DNA of 34,259 nt from assembly GCA_026395655.1 (NCBI GenBank), contig JAPLYJ010000064.1:1-34259 (forward strand), written 5' to 3'. The notes beneath the pieces are model-generated. The model was not told where the DNA came from, searched no databases, and saw only the letters and a program-made list of their open reading frames with translations. This document shows, in pieces, positions 23,658-31,363 of the stretch (position 1 is its first letter; every line of letters starts with the position of its first letter). The stretch comes from Candidatus Parcubacteria bacterium. Its GTDB lineage: Bacteria > Patescibacteriota > Minisyncoccia > UBA6257 > JAPLYJ01. A program made the translations under genes and the position numbers.

Positions 23658-25385
23658 ATGGACGGGAAAAAGATTATATCAGGGATGCCATCAATGTCTC
23701 CAAAAACACCAGAGGCAATGGAGCAACCAAAAGAAATTGAAAAAAAGTTTTTAATTGAAACCTTGCCTGATAATTTAGAAGATTATCCTTCTGAAGAAAT
23801 TATGCAAGGATATATTGCTATTACCGACGATGGTACGGAAGTTCGTTTACGCAAAAAAGGTGATATGTATTTTCAAACAATTAAAAGTGGGAATGGAAAA
23901 ACAAGAACAGAATCTGAAATTGAGATAACAGAAGAACAATTTAATATACTTTGGAAAACAACGGTTGGTAAAAGATTAGAAAAAAAGAGATATAAAATTC
24001 CTCATGCAAATGGAGTGATTGAATTAGATATCTATGGCGAAGGCTTAGAAGGTCTTGTAACAGCTGAAATAGAGTTTCCATCCGAAGAGGAAAGTGATGC
24101 GTTTGTTGTCCCAACTTGGTTTGGCGAAGAAGTAACAGAAGACAAAAGATATAAAAATCAAAAATTAGTATCTAGTGGTATGCCTGAAGAAGAGAATTTA
24201 GAAATATTAGATATCCCTGAATATAATTTAGAAGATGGCATAGAAAAAATAGTATCTCTTATTAATGAAAAATTATCCTCACAAACAGGTCCTGTTTTGA
24301 TTGAAATTGCAGGGGGTTCGGCTTCTGGCAAAACAAGCGCTGTCTCTCGGAAAATAAAAGAAATTTTTGGTGATGAAGCAATTATTTTTTCAATGGATGA
24401 TTACTATCGCGGAAAAACATTTATGAACAGCGAAGCAGAAAAAGGGAATAATCTAAATTGGGATCAACCAGAAGCTCTTAATTTAGAACTATTGCAAGAA
24501 CATTTAAAAAATTTAAAAAGCGGAGAGCAAATTGAAAAACCAGTATATGATATGAAAACTAGCGAACCCATAGATACAGAGATAATTCAACCTAACAGAG
24601 TTATTATCGTAGAAGGTCTATTCGCCCTTAATGATATCATCTCAGGAGAGGGTGATATTAAAGTATTTGTTGATATTGGTACGCATGGAAGGATTTTAAG
24701 AAGACTTTTGCGTGATATAGAGAGAACGGGTCAAAAGCCTGCTGATATTTTAAGGTATTTTGCTGAGGTAGTAGAGCCAATGCATGAAAAGTATATTCAA
24801 AACACGAAAAAGAACGCTAACATCATTGTAGATAATGAATATAGTCCAAAAGTAGAAGCTCAAAAGTCTGGCTTACATGAAATTCAATTAAAATTTAAAA
24901 TTGAATTAGATGCAGAAACTTTACGCAAGCTTGGCGCAGAAAGATTAAGTTCAACTACTCAAGTTGATTATTATTACAATCCTAAGGACAGAAATTTGAT
25001 TGAAACGAATGAGATTTTAAGAATTCGCCAAGAAGGGGATCACAAAATCTTAACTTATAAAGGTCCGAGGATGGAATCGGAATATAGGAAAAGACCAAAA
25101 TTTGAATTTGAAATTGATGAAGAAACAAATGAAAAATTCTTATCAATTTATGGTGACCAGATAAAAGAGATTAGAAAAGAAAGAATTTTATATGAATTAG
25201 AGGGAATAATATTTTCCATAGATTCAGTCATGAAAATAGAAGATGGGAAAGAAATAGATTTAGGCAAATTTATTGAGATTAGATCTACTAATAAAGAAAT
25301 AAATGATGAAAAAATAAAAGATGTAATATCAAAGCTTGGTCTGTCTTTACCGGATGGTATCAAAGAGTCGTATTTTGAAATGTAA
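23658..25385 (+). CDS. Triple-domain protein: CYTH triphosphatase - uridine-kinase-like P-loop kinase - CYTH
   Basis: 575 aa. Domain 1 (about 25-170) is a CYTH/triphosphate-tunnel fold with the classic residues: ExExK (Glu26, Glu28, Lys30), RxRK (Arg63, Arg65), Lys76, ExE (Glu87, Glu89), KKR (109-111), Asp124 and ExE (Glu137, Glu139). It most resembles short inorganic triphosphatases. Domain 2 (about 192-400) is a uridine/phosphoribulokinase-type P-loop kinase: GGSASGKT (219-226), SMDDYYRG (245-252), YDMKTSEP (297-304), IIVEGLFAL. Domain 3 (about 405-575) is a second, CyaB-like CYTH with ExQxK in place of ExExK (Glu408, Gln410, Lys412), LRIRQEG and FIEIRS. A kinase plus CYTH pairing is known from plant TTM1/TTM2; the CYTH on both sides is unusual. 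The start region has a SGMPSMSP motif shared with the next gene. No SD. Confidence 0.82.
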   Translation: MDGKKIISGMPSMSPKTPEAMEQPKEIEKKFLIETLPDNLEDYPSEEIMQGYIAITDDGTEVRLRKKGDMYFQTIKSGNGKTRTESEIEITEEQFNILWKTTVGKRLEKKRYKIPHANGVIELDIYGEGLEGLVTAEIEFPSEEESDAFVVPTWFGEEVTEDKRYKNQKLVSSGMPEEENLEILDIPEYNLEDGIEKIVSLINEKLSSQTGPVLIEIAGGSASGKTSAVSRKIKEIFGDEAIIFSMDDYYRGKTFMNSEAEKGNNLNWDQPEALNLELLQEHLKNLKSGEQIEKPVYDMKTSEPIDTEIIQPNRVIIVEGLFALNDIISGEGDIKVFVDIGTHGRILRRLLRDIERTGQKPADILRYFAEVVEPMHEKYIQNTKKNANIIVDNEYSPKVEAQKSGLHEIQLKFKIELDAETLRKLGAERLSSTTQVDYYYNPKDRNLIETNEILRIRQEGDHKILTYKGPRMESEYRKRPKFEFEIDEETNEKFLSIYGDQIKEIRKERILYELEGIIFSIDSVMKIEDGKEIDLGKFIEIRSTNKEINDEKIKDVISKLGLSLPDGIKESYFEM

Positions 25386-25410
25386 TTTATTAATTAAAAA
25401 AACAAAAAAA

Positions 25411-26271
25411 ATGAATCAAAACAATTTTGTATCTGGAATGCCTCAGATGCCTCAAGAAAGCAAAGAGAGCGAACCAAAAATTGCGAAATTATCAGTTAAT
25501 GATTTTGCTGAAAAAATTGGGATTCAGCCCGATCAGCAAGGTCGTGTTACTTTTGCTCCAGAGCATGATAGGTTAGCATATGAATACGCTGAGAAATTTG
25601 CTCGCGACAATAAAGCAGAAAGAGTTATTATAGATGGTATTGCTTCTCCTGGAGTGATAGCTAGTTTTTTACATGGTATGCACCCAGCAGAAGGTTATTT
25701 AACCTATATGTCAAAAGACGCAGAAGGTAAAATGACAAAAGGTGAGACTAAAGTTTTAGAACCATTACCTCAAGGCGAAGGACAAGGACCAGAAGGTTTT
25801 ACATGGGTAAAAAAAGAAACCGAGGATTATACCTTAGTGGAATTTAATCTTGCTGGAGATTTTAAGATAGAAGATTTAGATAAAGTTATTCCTCCTGATG
25901 TTAATCCTGCAAAACCAGTGTTAATTTCCGGTCGTGGTCCTCTTTATCTAACTCATACAATTGCTGCTGGGTACAGGCATTATAAAGGCATTCCAGGGGT
26001 TGGTTTTTATCAGCCAGCAAGTAAATTCGGACCAGCTAAAACTGAAGTTGGTGTTTCTCACAATGAAGAGTTACCTTTAGGATTGAATTTTGGTGAACCA
26101 TCTGAAATTGGCACAGCTAAAGAGTTACATGAAAAACGAATTAAAGAGGGATTATCTGAAATAAAAAAGGGTAAAATTGTTTCTGTAGAAACAAATGATA
26201 AAATCATAAAATTTACTTTAGATAGCGGTGAAACATACAGTTTATCTGTTCGCGAGGTAACAAAAGAATAA
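25411..26271 (+). CDS. Csx3-like domain protein outside a CRISPR context
   Basis: 286 aa from ATG 25411 (an upstream in-frame extension to 25336 overlaps the previous gene and is less likely). Residues about 168-225 (PVLISGRGPLYLTHTIAAGYRHYKG..., then VGFYQP and VGVSHNEELPLG) follow the Csx3 pattern, in which SGRGPxWLxxxLxxxxxH is followed by VAVFDPRL and a xVSH...xxG end. Csx3 family members are cyclic-oligoadenylate ring nucleases of type III CRISPR systems. Residues 70-105 (AERVIIDGIASPGVIASFLHGMHPAEG) may be a diverged second copy. The Asp of the FDP motif appears as Gln here, so catalysis is doubtful. No cas gene or repeat array is in the window. The N-terminus MNQNNFVSGMPQMPQ resembles that of the upstream CYTH fusion. 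The assignment is from motif memory, without a database search. Confidence 0.55.
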   Translation: MNQNNFVSGMPQMPQESKESEPKIAKLSVNDFAEKIGIQPDQQGRVTFAPEHDRLAYEYAEKFARDNKAERVIIDGIASPGVIASFLHGMHPAEGYLTYMSKDAEGKMTKGETKVLEPLPQGEGQGPEGFTWVKKETEDYTLVEFNLAGDFKIEDLDKVIPPDVNPAKPVLISGRGPLYLTHTIAAGYRHYKGIPGVGFYQPASKFGPAKTEVGVSHNEELPLGLNFGEPSEIGTAKELHEKRIKEGLSEIKKGKIVSVETNDKIIKFTLDSGETYSLSVREVTKE

Positions 26272-26357
26272 TCTCAAAAATATAGAAGATTCTAATTCAA
26301 TACGACAAGGATATTAAAATATAATTAATAAGAGATAATTGATAATGAGTTAATACT

Positions 26358-29300
26358 ATGTCAGAACAAATTAATCTTTCAAAAGGGAAAGAAAAAAAGG
26401 AAACCATCTTAATACCTGAGCAACAAGTTATTAAAAATTATATTAATGAAGTTCTTGTAGCTGATAATAAATTAGATCTACCAGTAGTAATAATTTCTAG
26501 TCCCGAAGCCCAAGAAATAGTGAAGCAAAAGCTCATTACGTGTTTTAAAAACAATAATATTAATGATGCTATTAAAATTAATGATACATTTAAGCTACCA
26601 AAGGAAATAATCCAAGAAGCAGTTAAACAAGGAATTATTTATCATTTGAGAGGCCATTATATTTATAATGCTTTTGAAATTAGTAATGCATTTAATTTGC
26701 CACCAAAAATAGTCCAAGAAGTAACCAAACAAGCGCTCATTAACTATTTTGAATATGGATATATTGAGTCTGCTATCGAAATTACTGAGATATTTAATTT
26801 ACCTGATGAAATAATTTTTAGTCTTGAAGTGCAACAGGCAGCAGCACAACCATTTATTAGTAAATTTAAATATGGTTCTCTTGACGATGCTATTAAAATT
26901 AATGATACATTTAAGCTACCAAAGGAAATAATTCAAGAAACAGCTAAACAAGCGTTTATTGTATGGTTTTGCAACCATCGTATTGATGATGTTATTTATG
27001 ATATTAGCATAGCCCAATATGCATTTAATTTACCCAAAACAATAGCCCAAGATGCACCTAAACAAGGATATATTGAATGCCTTAAGAGTGGTTTAATTGA
27101 CGCTGCTATAGAAATCAAAGATATATGCAAATTATCTTTATCTAAAGAGATAATTTCTGATCCAGAAGTACAAAAAGGAATTGAAGAAGGATTTATTAAT
27201 TATCTTCATAATAATCAAATTGATATTGCTATTAAAATTAAAGATGAATTTAATCTACCAGACGAAATAGTCCAAAAAGCAGTAGAACAAGTAGTTATTA
27301 AACATTTGCGTGAGCATCAAGTTAATATTGCCATTAAAATCAAAGACAAGTTTAATTTATACATATCTCCACAAAAAATAATTGATCAGATCCCTAAGCT
27401 AGTTGATATCATTGAACAAATATCTCAATTGGCACCACCATTTAAGATGCAAACGGAGAAATCTAGCGAGTTGGTAATTGGATTGTGTCGTTTTATTAAT
27501 AAGCCAGATTATTTAATAAATCTATTAAAAGAAAAACTCTATTTGATTGATGCCATAATGAGTAACCCTCGTTTTGGTTCAAGACTTCTTTTGAAATATC
27601 CTGAATTTGACGAAATGTCTAAAGAAAATATAGAAAAACTTTTTTTAACTAAACAAAAAATATTAGAGCAAAATCCTGATATAGATCCGGAATCATTAGA
27701 ATTTCGTCAATTAATGCAGGAGGAATTAAAAACATTCAAAAACAATCCCGAAATAATGGAAGAAATCGAAAAGCAAGGAATTAATTTAGAAGAATGGCTT
27801 AATCATTCTGAAACTAGTTATTTTAACCTTTCTTCTAAGGGTAGCGAGATTAGTTTTTCAGAGAAAATCAGAACGCCAATAGATAGAATTAAAGAAACTA
27901 TTGATAGCTATGCCCATACCATTAAATCAGTTTTAAAAGAATATATACTAGAATTAAAAAAACATGAGATAGCTTTAGAAAATGATGAATCTGTTAAAGA
28001 GCAGATTACAAAAATGGAGGGTGCTTTAGAACAAGCCCAAGCAGAAGGCAATGATACAAAAATTAAAGGAATAGAAAGAGGTCTATTGACTCAAAGAGAA
28101 AGATTAAATAATCCTAAAAAGGGTATTCTTTGGGACAAACTCATGGGTGATATTGAAGCTTTCCAAGGTCTTAAAAATGATTGTTTTGATGCTCAAAAGA
28201 AATTAATAGAAGCAGAGGACAAATTAACAGGAGCTCTTGCAGGTAAAGCACCTTCTGGCAAAGGTGTTTTAGAGATAAAACAAAAAATTGCTCAAGCTAA
28301 AGAAGAATTAAGAAATAAGTTTAATGTTTTAGAAAGAAGAATTGAAAATTTTAAAATTAATTTACCCAAACTTTTATCACCGTGCCTTGGGCAAGAAAGA
28401 AGTGAAGCCTTGATTCAGGAAATAGACCAGGCAGTAGCTGAGCAATTTTATCATTTTGAATTAGATAGAACTGTTTTAGCAAATATGTTTTCTGAAAGAA
28501 ACGACAAGGAAACAGAGCAATTAGAGTCCAGACCAATGAGTATTTTTGTTTGGGCGAGAAATCCTGACATTGATCTTTATCAAGGTGATTATTCACCCTG
28601 TTGCATTTGCATAGATAGTTATGATGCTACAGAATCAACAATAGCAGATTATAATACAGATCTTGGCATTCAAATCGTTAATATTTGGGATGAAGCAAAA
28701 AACGAACCAGTTACTGCTGCCTGGTGTTGGTTGGGTCAAAACGAAAATGGAGAAAAGGCATTAGTGATAGATAACATTGAATCCAATGTACTTTTTAGTA
28801 CTAATTTTTCAGAACAATTATCTAAAGAATTATTAGATTATATTATAAATTACGCTAAAAAAATTGGAGTTGATAAAGTAATTCTAGGAGTAGACTATAG
28901 TGACCTACCTAGTGCTTCTAAGTTATTAGAATTAAAATGGGATAATAATGAATATGAAAAAATTGGTGGAAGCAATAGAGAATATGGGTATTATTTAGAG
29001 TCGGAAGGAGATATTATCAAGCTTATTTGGGACAGGAAAGAAGACGAAACAATAAAACAACCAAAAGAAGCAAGAAAACAAAAAGAAACTATTAAATTTG
29101 AAAACATATCTGTTACTAATTTGACTGAAGAAAATTTTGATGAGATTAGACAATTAGAAGCTAAAATTTATCAAGATACTGGATTAGCCCAAGGTTCAGG
29201 ATTAATAGAAAATATAAAATCTGATAATGGCTTAGAATACTCATTAATAATTAGAGGTAAACAACCAGATCAAGAAGAAAAAATTATTGGATATATCGTA

Positions 29301-29621
29301 GCCGTAGATGACGAAACCGATGAAGGTGATCCCTGCATATATTTAGAAGATATTGCAGTGTTAGATGAAGCCCAGGGTCAAGGATTGGGTTGGGAGATGC
29401 TTAAAGAATTAGTTAATAAGTTAAAAATTAAAGCACAAAAAAACAAAAAACCAATATTGCTAGATATGCATTTAAGAAAAAATTCCCAGGGATTATTACA
29501 AAAACACAAAGAAGATTTAGAAGAGATGGGGGTAAGATTAACAGAAGAAGCATTAGAACCTAATTATTATGATACAAATGAAGATGCGTTGTATCAGATT
29601 TATCAAATTCAAATAGATTAA
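26358..29621 (+). CDS. Large helical-repeat protein with coiled coil and C-terminal GNAT acetyltransferase domain(s)
   Basis: 1087 aa. Residues about 50-345 hold roughly eight imperfect helical repeats of 34-40 aa with the core DxAIxIxxxFxLPxEIxQxxxKQ, reminiscent of TPR/PPR-style solenoids. Residues about 360-700 are mostly helical, with a charged coiled coil around 500-660. Residues about 725-880 (WARNPDIDLYQGDYSPCCICID, then VNIWDEAKNEPVTAAWCWLG) look GNAT-like but degenerate. Residues about 910-1085 form a clear GNAT fold: IIGYIVAVDD, YLEDIAVLDEAQGQGLGWEML (Q-x-x-G-x-G acetyl-CoA loop) and a last strand YYDTNEDALYQI. There is no signal peptide, so it is cytoplasmic. Substrate is unknown; the solenoid suggests a protein partner. 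A near-identical 54-bp repeat inside shows recent repeat expansion. The start is SD-less. Confidence 0.68.
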   Translation: MSEQINLSKGKEKKETILIPEQQVIKNYINEVLVADNKLDLPVVIISSPEAQEIVKQKLITCFKNNNINDAIKINDTFKLPKEIIQEAVKQGIIYHLRGHYIYNAFEISNAFNLPPKIVQEVTKQALINYFEYGYIESAIEITEIFNLPDEIIFSLEVQQAAAQPFISKFKYGSLDDAIKINDTFKLPKEIIQETAKQAFIVWFCNHRIDDVIYDISIAQYAFNLPKTIAQDAPKQGYIECLKSGLIDAAIEIKDICKLSLSKEIISDPEVQKGIEEGFINYLHNNQIDIAIKIKDEFNLPDEIVQKAVEQVVIKHLREHQVNIAIKIKDKFNLYISPQKIIDQIPKLVDIIEQISQLAPPFKMQTEKSSELVIGLCRFINKPDYLINLLKEKLYLIDAIMSNPRFGSRLLLKYPEFDEMSKENIEKLFLTKQKILEQNPDIDPESLEFRQLMQEELKTFKNNPEIMEEIEKQGINLEEWLNHSETSYFNLSSKGSEISFSEKIRTPIDRIKETIDSYAHTIKSVLKEYILELKKHEIALENDESVKEQITKMEGALEQAQAEGNDTKIKGIERGLLTQRERLNNPKKGILWDKLMGDIEAFQGLKNDCFDAQKKLIEAEDKLTGALAGKAPSGKGVLEIKQKIAQAKEELRNKFNVLERRIENFKINLPKLLSPCLGQERSEALIQEIDQAVAEQFYHFELDRTVLANMFSERNDKETEQLESRPMSIFVWARNPDIDLYQGDYSPCCICIDSYDATESTIADYNTDLGIQIVNIWDEAKNEPVTAAWCWLGQNENGEKALVIDNIESNVLFSTNFSEQLSKELLDYIINYAKKIGVDKVILGVDYSDLPSASKLLELKWDNNEYEKIGGSNREYGYYLESEGDIIKLIWDRKEDETIKQPKEARKQKETIKFENISVTNLTEENFDEIRQLEAKIYQDTGLAQGSGLIENIKSDNGLEYSLIIRGKQPDQEEKIIGYIVAVDDETDEGDPCIYLEDIAVLDEAQGQGLGWEMLKELVNKLKIKAQKNKKPILLDMHLRKNSQGLLQKHKEDLEEMGVRLTEEALEPNYYDTNEDALYQIYQIQID
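26565..26939 (+). repeat. Two near-identical 54-bp direct repeats within the solenoid coding region
   Basis: 26565-26618 and 26886-26939 are identical at 53 of 54 positions (only C/T differs, synonymous). They encode the same DAIKINDTFKLPKEIIQE segment and lie 321 bases (107 codons, about three protein repeats) apart, indicating recent in-frame duplication or gene conversion. Confidence 0.95.
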
Positions 29622-29637
29622 GATGTTTTACCACCTA

Positions 29638-29665
29638 TTGACAAATCTTTAAGAATATGCATAAT
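29638..29665 (+). promoter_or_regulatory. Promoter P1 at the head of the cassette array
   Basis: TTGACA 29638-29643, a 16-nt spacer and CATAAT 29660-29665. The expected +1 is about 29672, just before a boxA-like element. Confidence 0.65.
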
Positions 29666-29687
29666 AACAAATAGAACATTGAGATTA

Positions 29688-29765
29688 GTTTTTTAAAAAT
29701 GCTTTGGATGATTGCTGACTGTTATTTAGCTACTTAGAGATAGGTGATTAAATAACAGCCAGCAA
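29688..29765 (+). promoter_or_regulatory. boxA-like element and 17-nt leader hairpin (cassette 1)
   Basis: GTTTTTTAAAAA (29688-29699) is a degenerate boxA. It is followed by TTGCTGACTGTTATTTA (29712-29728) pairing with TAAATAACAGCCAGCAA (29749-29765): 16 of 17 positions pair and one A-C faces the middle. A short CCTAGGTG/CACCcCTAGG hairpin follows (29784-29807), then the SD. Confidence 0.6.
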
Positions 29766-29828
29766 CATCGGCTGACACCTCGCCCTAGGTGGAAAGGCAC
29801 CCCTAGGAACGAAAGGAGACGCCTCCGT

Positions 29829-29861
29829 ATGGTTCCATACCCTGCAGGTGTTCCCCCTTAG
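29829..29861 (+). CDS. Possible 10-codon leader-type ORF (MVPYPAGVPP)
   Basis: ATG at 29829 lies 10 nt after a GGAG (29815-29818) in the place where the other cassettes have their gene. The GGAG can pair with CTCC at 29823-29826, which would hide the SD. The peptide is too short to judge by composition. It may be a leader peptide, the remnant of a gene, or chance within a structured RNA. Its GVPP end resembles the GIPP end of the tiny ORF at 30584. Confidence 0.25.
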   Translation: MVPYPAGVPP

Positions 29862-29870
29862 CATTTTTTT

Positions 29871-29976
29871 AAGGCGACGACACCGCCTTATTCATCCCCG
29901 CCCAGTCTGGTGTCGAGACTAGGGCTTATAGAAAAAAATTTGGTAAGTCTCAGCCGAAATATGACTGAGACTTACC
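29871..29976 (+). ncRNA. Three consecutive hairpins, structured 3' part of cassette 1
   Basis: AAGGCG/CGCCTT (29871-29889), preceded by a T-run and so possibly a reverse-strand terminator; AGTCT/AGACT with GCCC/GGGC around a GGTGTCG loop (about 29910-29935); and a perfect 12-bp stem GGTAAGTCTCAG/CTGAGACTTACC (29942-29976). Hairpins of the same kind recur near 30662-30680 and 30699-30751. Confidence 0.5.
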
Positions 29977-29981
29977 ACCAT

Positions 29982-30010
29982 TTGACAAATTCTGATAGAT
30001 ATGCTATACT
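29982..30010 (+). promoter_or_regulatory. Promoter P2
   Basis: TTGACA 29982-29987, a 17-nt spacer, TATACT 30005-30010. Expected +1 about 30017. It starts directly after the 12-bp hairpin of cassette 1. Confidence 0.75.
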
Positions 30011-30016
30011 AAGTGA

Positions 30017-30206
30017 GTAATTGAATAGAGTTAGGTTTTTAAGCTAGTTTGTCCCCAAAGCTTCCAGAACTTTACAATTTAAAAAGTATACATTAAGGAG
30101 AGGCCGCCCGAGCTGGGGCGGTAATACAAATCAGCTAAAACGGCTAAGCGAAGTATCTTTAGGTTAATTTTTAATCTTCTCCGGATATTTCGCTTAGCCG
30201 TTTTTT
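30017..30206 (+). ncRNA. Putative small RNA of about 190 nt, promoter P2 to perfect terminator
   Basis: There is no ORF of useful length between P2 and a terminator made of a perfect 16-bp stem (30137-30152 with 30189-30204) and six T. Inside lie a CCGCCC/GGGGCGG hairpin (about 30106-30121) and an AAGGAGAGG stretch without a start codon. The 36-nt terminator loop contains TCTTCTCC, which could pair with the AGGAGA. I recognise no Rfam family; RNase P, tmRNA and SRP signatures are not seen. Confidence 0.5.
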
Positions 30207-30758
30207 AAACGGTTAACAGCACCTTAACATATTGTTCAAAATCATCTGCCATTCACTTTTTAAGGAGAGAGTGGCTACCTTAATAGGTAGTAACAGGAGA
30301 GAGTCCAAGGAGAGAGAATGGATTATAGATAATTTTGAATGAAGCCCAAACCAAATTAGCGAGTTAGAGAATTAAATTAAAAGGGCAAAAATATTTAATT
30401 CTTCAAATACCAAATATTGGTTAAAAAATAAACTCGCTGCTCCTAATTTAGCGGTAAAACTGCGGTTAGGACTGCTGCAATTAAGATTAACCCCCTTAAT
30501 TGGTCAGCAGGCCTTAGATTTGCTTGATACAAATTAAGAAAATTTAAGGCCTGCTAATTCTCAGCAGGAGAAAGGTGGTGGTGCCGATGATCGCATCGGG
30601 CATCCCGCCGTAACAAATCAAGGACGGCACCGTCCTCTCTATCCGAGAAGGGTTGACACATCAGTCTTGGTGCCGAGATTGATGGAAAAACGGTTTATGG
30701 GGTAAGTTTACCGAGACTTCGAGAGAAATAAACTCTCGGCTAAACTTACCCCCTCACA
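30207..30758 (+). other. Structured, gene-poor stretch with nested hairpins and two very short ORFs
   Basis: No long ORF is present. Stems seen: TTCAAAAT (30236) with ATTTTGAA (about 30331), enclosing three GGAGAGAG copies; AAATTAG/CTAATTT and GCGAGTT/AACTCGC around AGAATTAAAT/ATTTAATTCT (about 30353-30450); CAATTAAG/CTTAATTG (30478-30502); AGCAGGCCTTAGATTT/AAATTTAAGGCCTGCT (30506-30555); GGTGCCG/CGGCACC enclosing a tiny ORF; CATCAGTCT/AGATTGATG (about 30660-30685); and a 12-bp GGGGTAAGTTTA/TAAACTTACCCC stem ending near 30751. Short ORFs with SDs: 30271-30342 (GTG start, 23 aa) and 30584-30610 (MIASGIPP). The last part repeats the plan of cassette 1. Confidence 0.45.
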
Positions 30759-30894
30759 TTCAGATTATAAATTAAAAATAATTTGTAATTTGAAACATGA
30801 GGATAGAGTTCTTTTAAAAATAAAAAATCGCTTCTAGCTATTTCTGGCTGCTGTTTAGGTATTTAATATTTAGATATTTGAATAGCAGTCAGAA
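30759..30894 (+). promoter_or_regulatory. Leader of cassette A: stem-loop, boxA-like box, long hairpin
   Basis: TTCAGATTATAAATTA (30759-30774) pairs with 30779-30794 around AAAA, with two G-T wobbles. GTTCTTTTAAA (30808-30818) is the boxA-like box. TTCTGGCTGCTGTTTA (30842-30857) pairs over all 16 positions with TGAATAGCAGTCAGAA (30879-30894). A strong SD follows at about 30937. Confidence 0.65.
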
Positions 30895-30947
30895 CGACCC
30901 TCAGAAGTCCTGACCGTAGTATAGCAGGCCGAGGAAGAAGGAGAAAC

Positions 30948-31217
30948 ATGCAATGCACGAAGGAGTGGAAAACCCAGGATGTTATTACACGCGGGGAACG
31001 CGTAACCTGGTGGGAGGCAAACCACTACCGGGTAATTGTCCCGGTATTCGAAAGTAGCAATGAGGAATTTGAGTTTCTCATTGCCCACAAGCTAGAACAT
31101 GCGGACCAGTACGGTGATTCTTCCGGAGATTCTTCCTTCTCAGATTTCTTTTGGGACAGGATAGAGAGCTTAGCAGAGACACTCGGGGTGCCTGCCCCGC
31201 AAAGGTCGTCTCGCTAA
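30948..31217 (+). CDS. Cassette A small protein, unknown
   Basis: 89 aa, starting 5 nt or so after AAGGAG. Two-part composition: a Trp-rich N-terminal third (MQCTKEWKTQ, RVTWWEANHYRVIVPVFE) likely forming strands, and an acidic, Ser-rich C-terminal part (GDSSGDSSFSDFFWDRIESLAETLGVP). No cysteine motif, signal peptide or membrane helix. Coding GC is well above that of the surrounding genome. I recognise no family. The sequence after its stop (GGTGTCCC near 31242, then a 9-bp hairpin at 31269-31294) matches the region around the stop of the A' gene, so the ORF may have been longer once. Confidence 0.55.
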   Translation: MQCTKEWKTQDVITRGERVTWWEANHYRVIVPVFESSNEEFEFLIAHKLEHADQYGDSSGDSSFSDFFWDRIESLAETLGVPAPQRSSR

Positions 31218-31268
31218 GTCTACGGAATAATAGTTGGAGAGGTGTCCCGAATCCTCTAAAAAATCGGG

Positions 31269-31294
31269 GGCAGAGCGATGCCGATCGCTCTGCC
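31269..31294 (+). other. Conserved post-ORF hairpin of cassette A
   Basis: GGCAGAGCG (31269-31277) with CGCTCTGCC (31286-31294), perfect. The matching hairpin in A' (32112-32120 with 32127-32135) reads AGCAGAGCG/CGTTCTGCT: the outer G-C pair is replaced by A-T, a compensatory change, and an inner C-G by a G-T wobble. Confidence 0.7.
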
Positions 31295-31327
31295 AAATGG
31301 CCCTTCGGGGTTTATTCGGGAGGTTCT

Positions 31328-31363
31328 GGAAAGTTTCCTCGGTAAAAACTTTCCAATCTTTTT
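31328..31363 (+). terminator. Intrinsic terminator-like hairpin after cassette A
   Basis: GGAAAGTTT (31328-31336) pairs perfectly with AAACTTTCC (31346-31354), followed by AATCTTTTT. It directly precedes the next leader stem, whose first T's are part of this T-run. Confidence 0.65.

Noticed and set aside
22826..29621. Prophage or transposon carrying the unknown genes
   Set aside because: No integrase, transposase, phage structural gene or terminal repeats were seen.
30653..30682. TTGACA at 30654 as a third array promoter
   Set aside because: No acceptable -10 at 16-18 nt.
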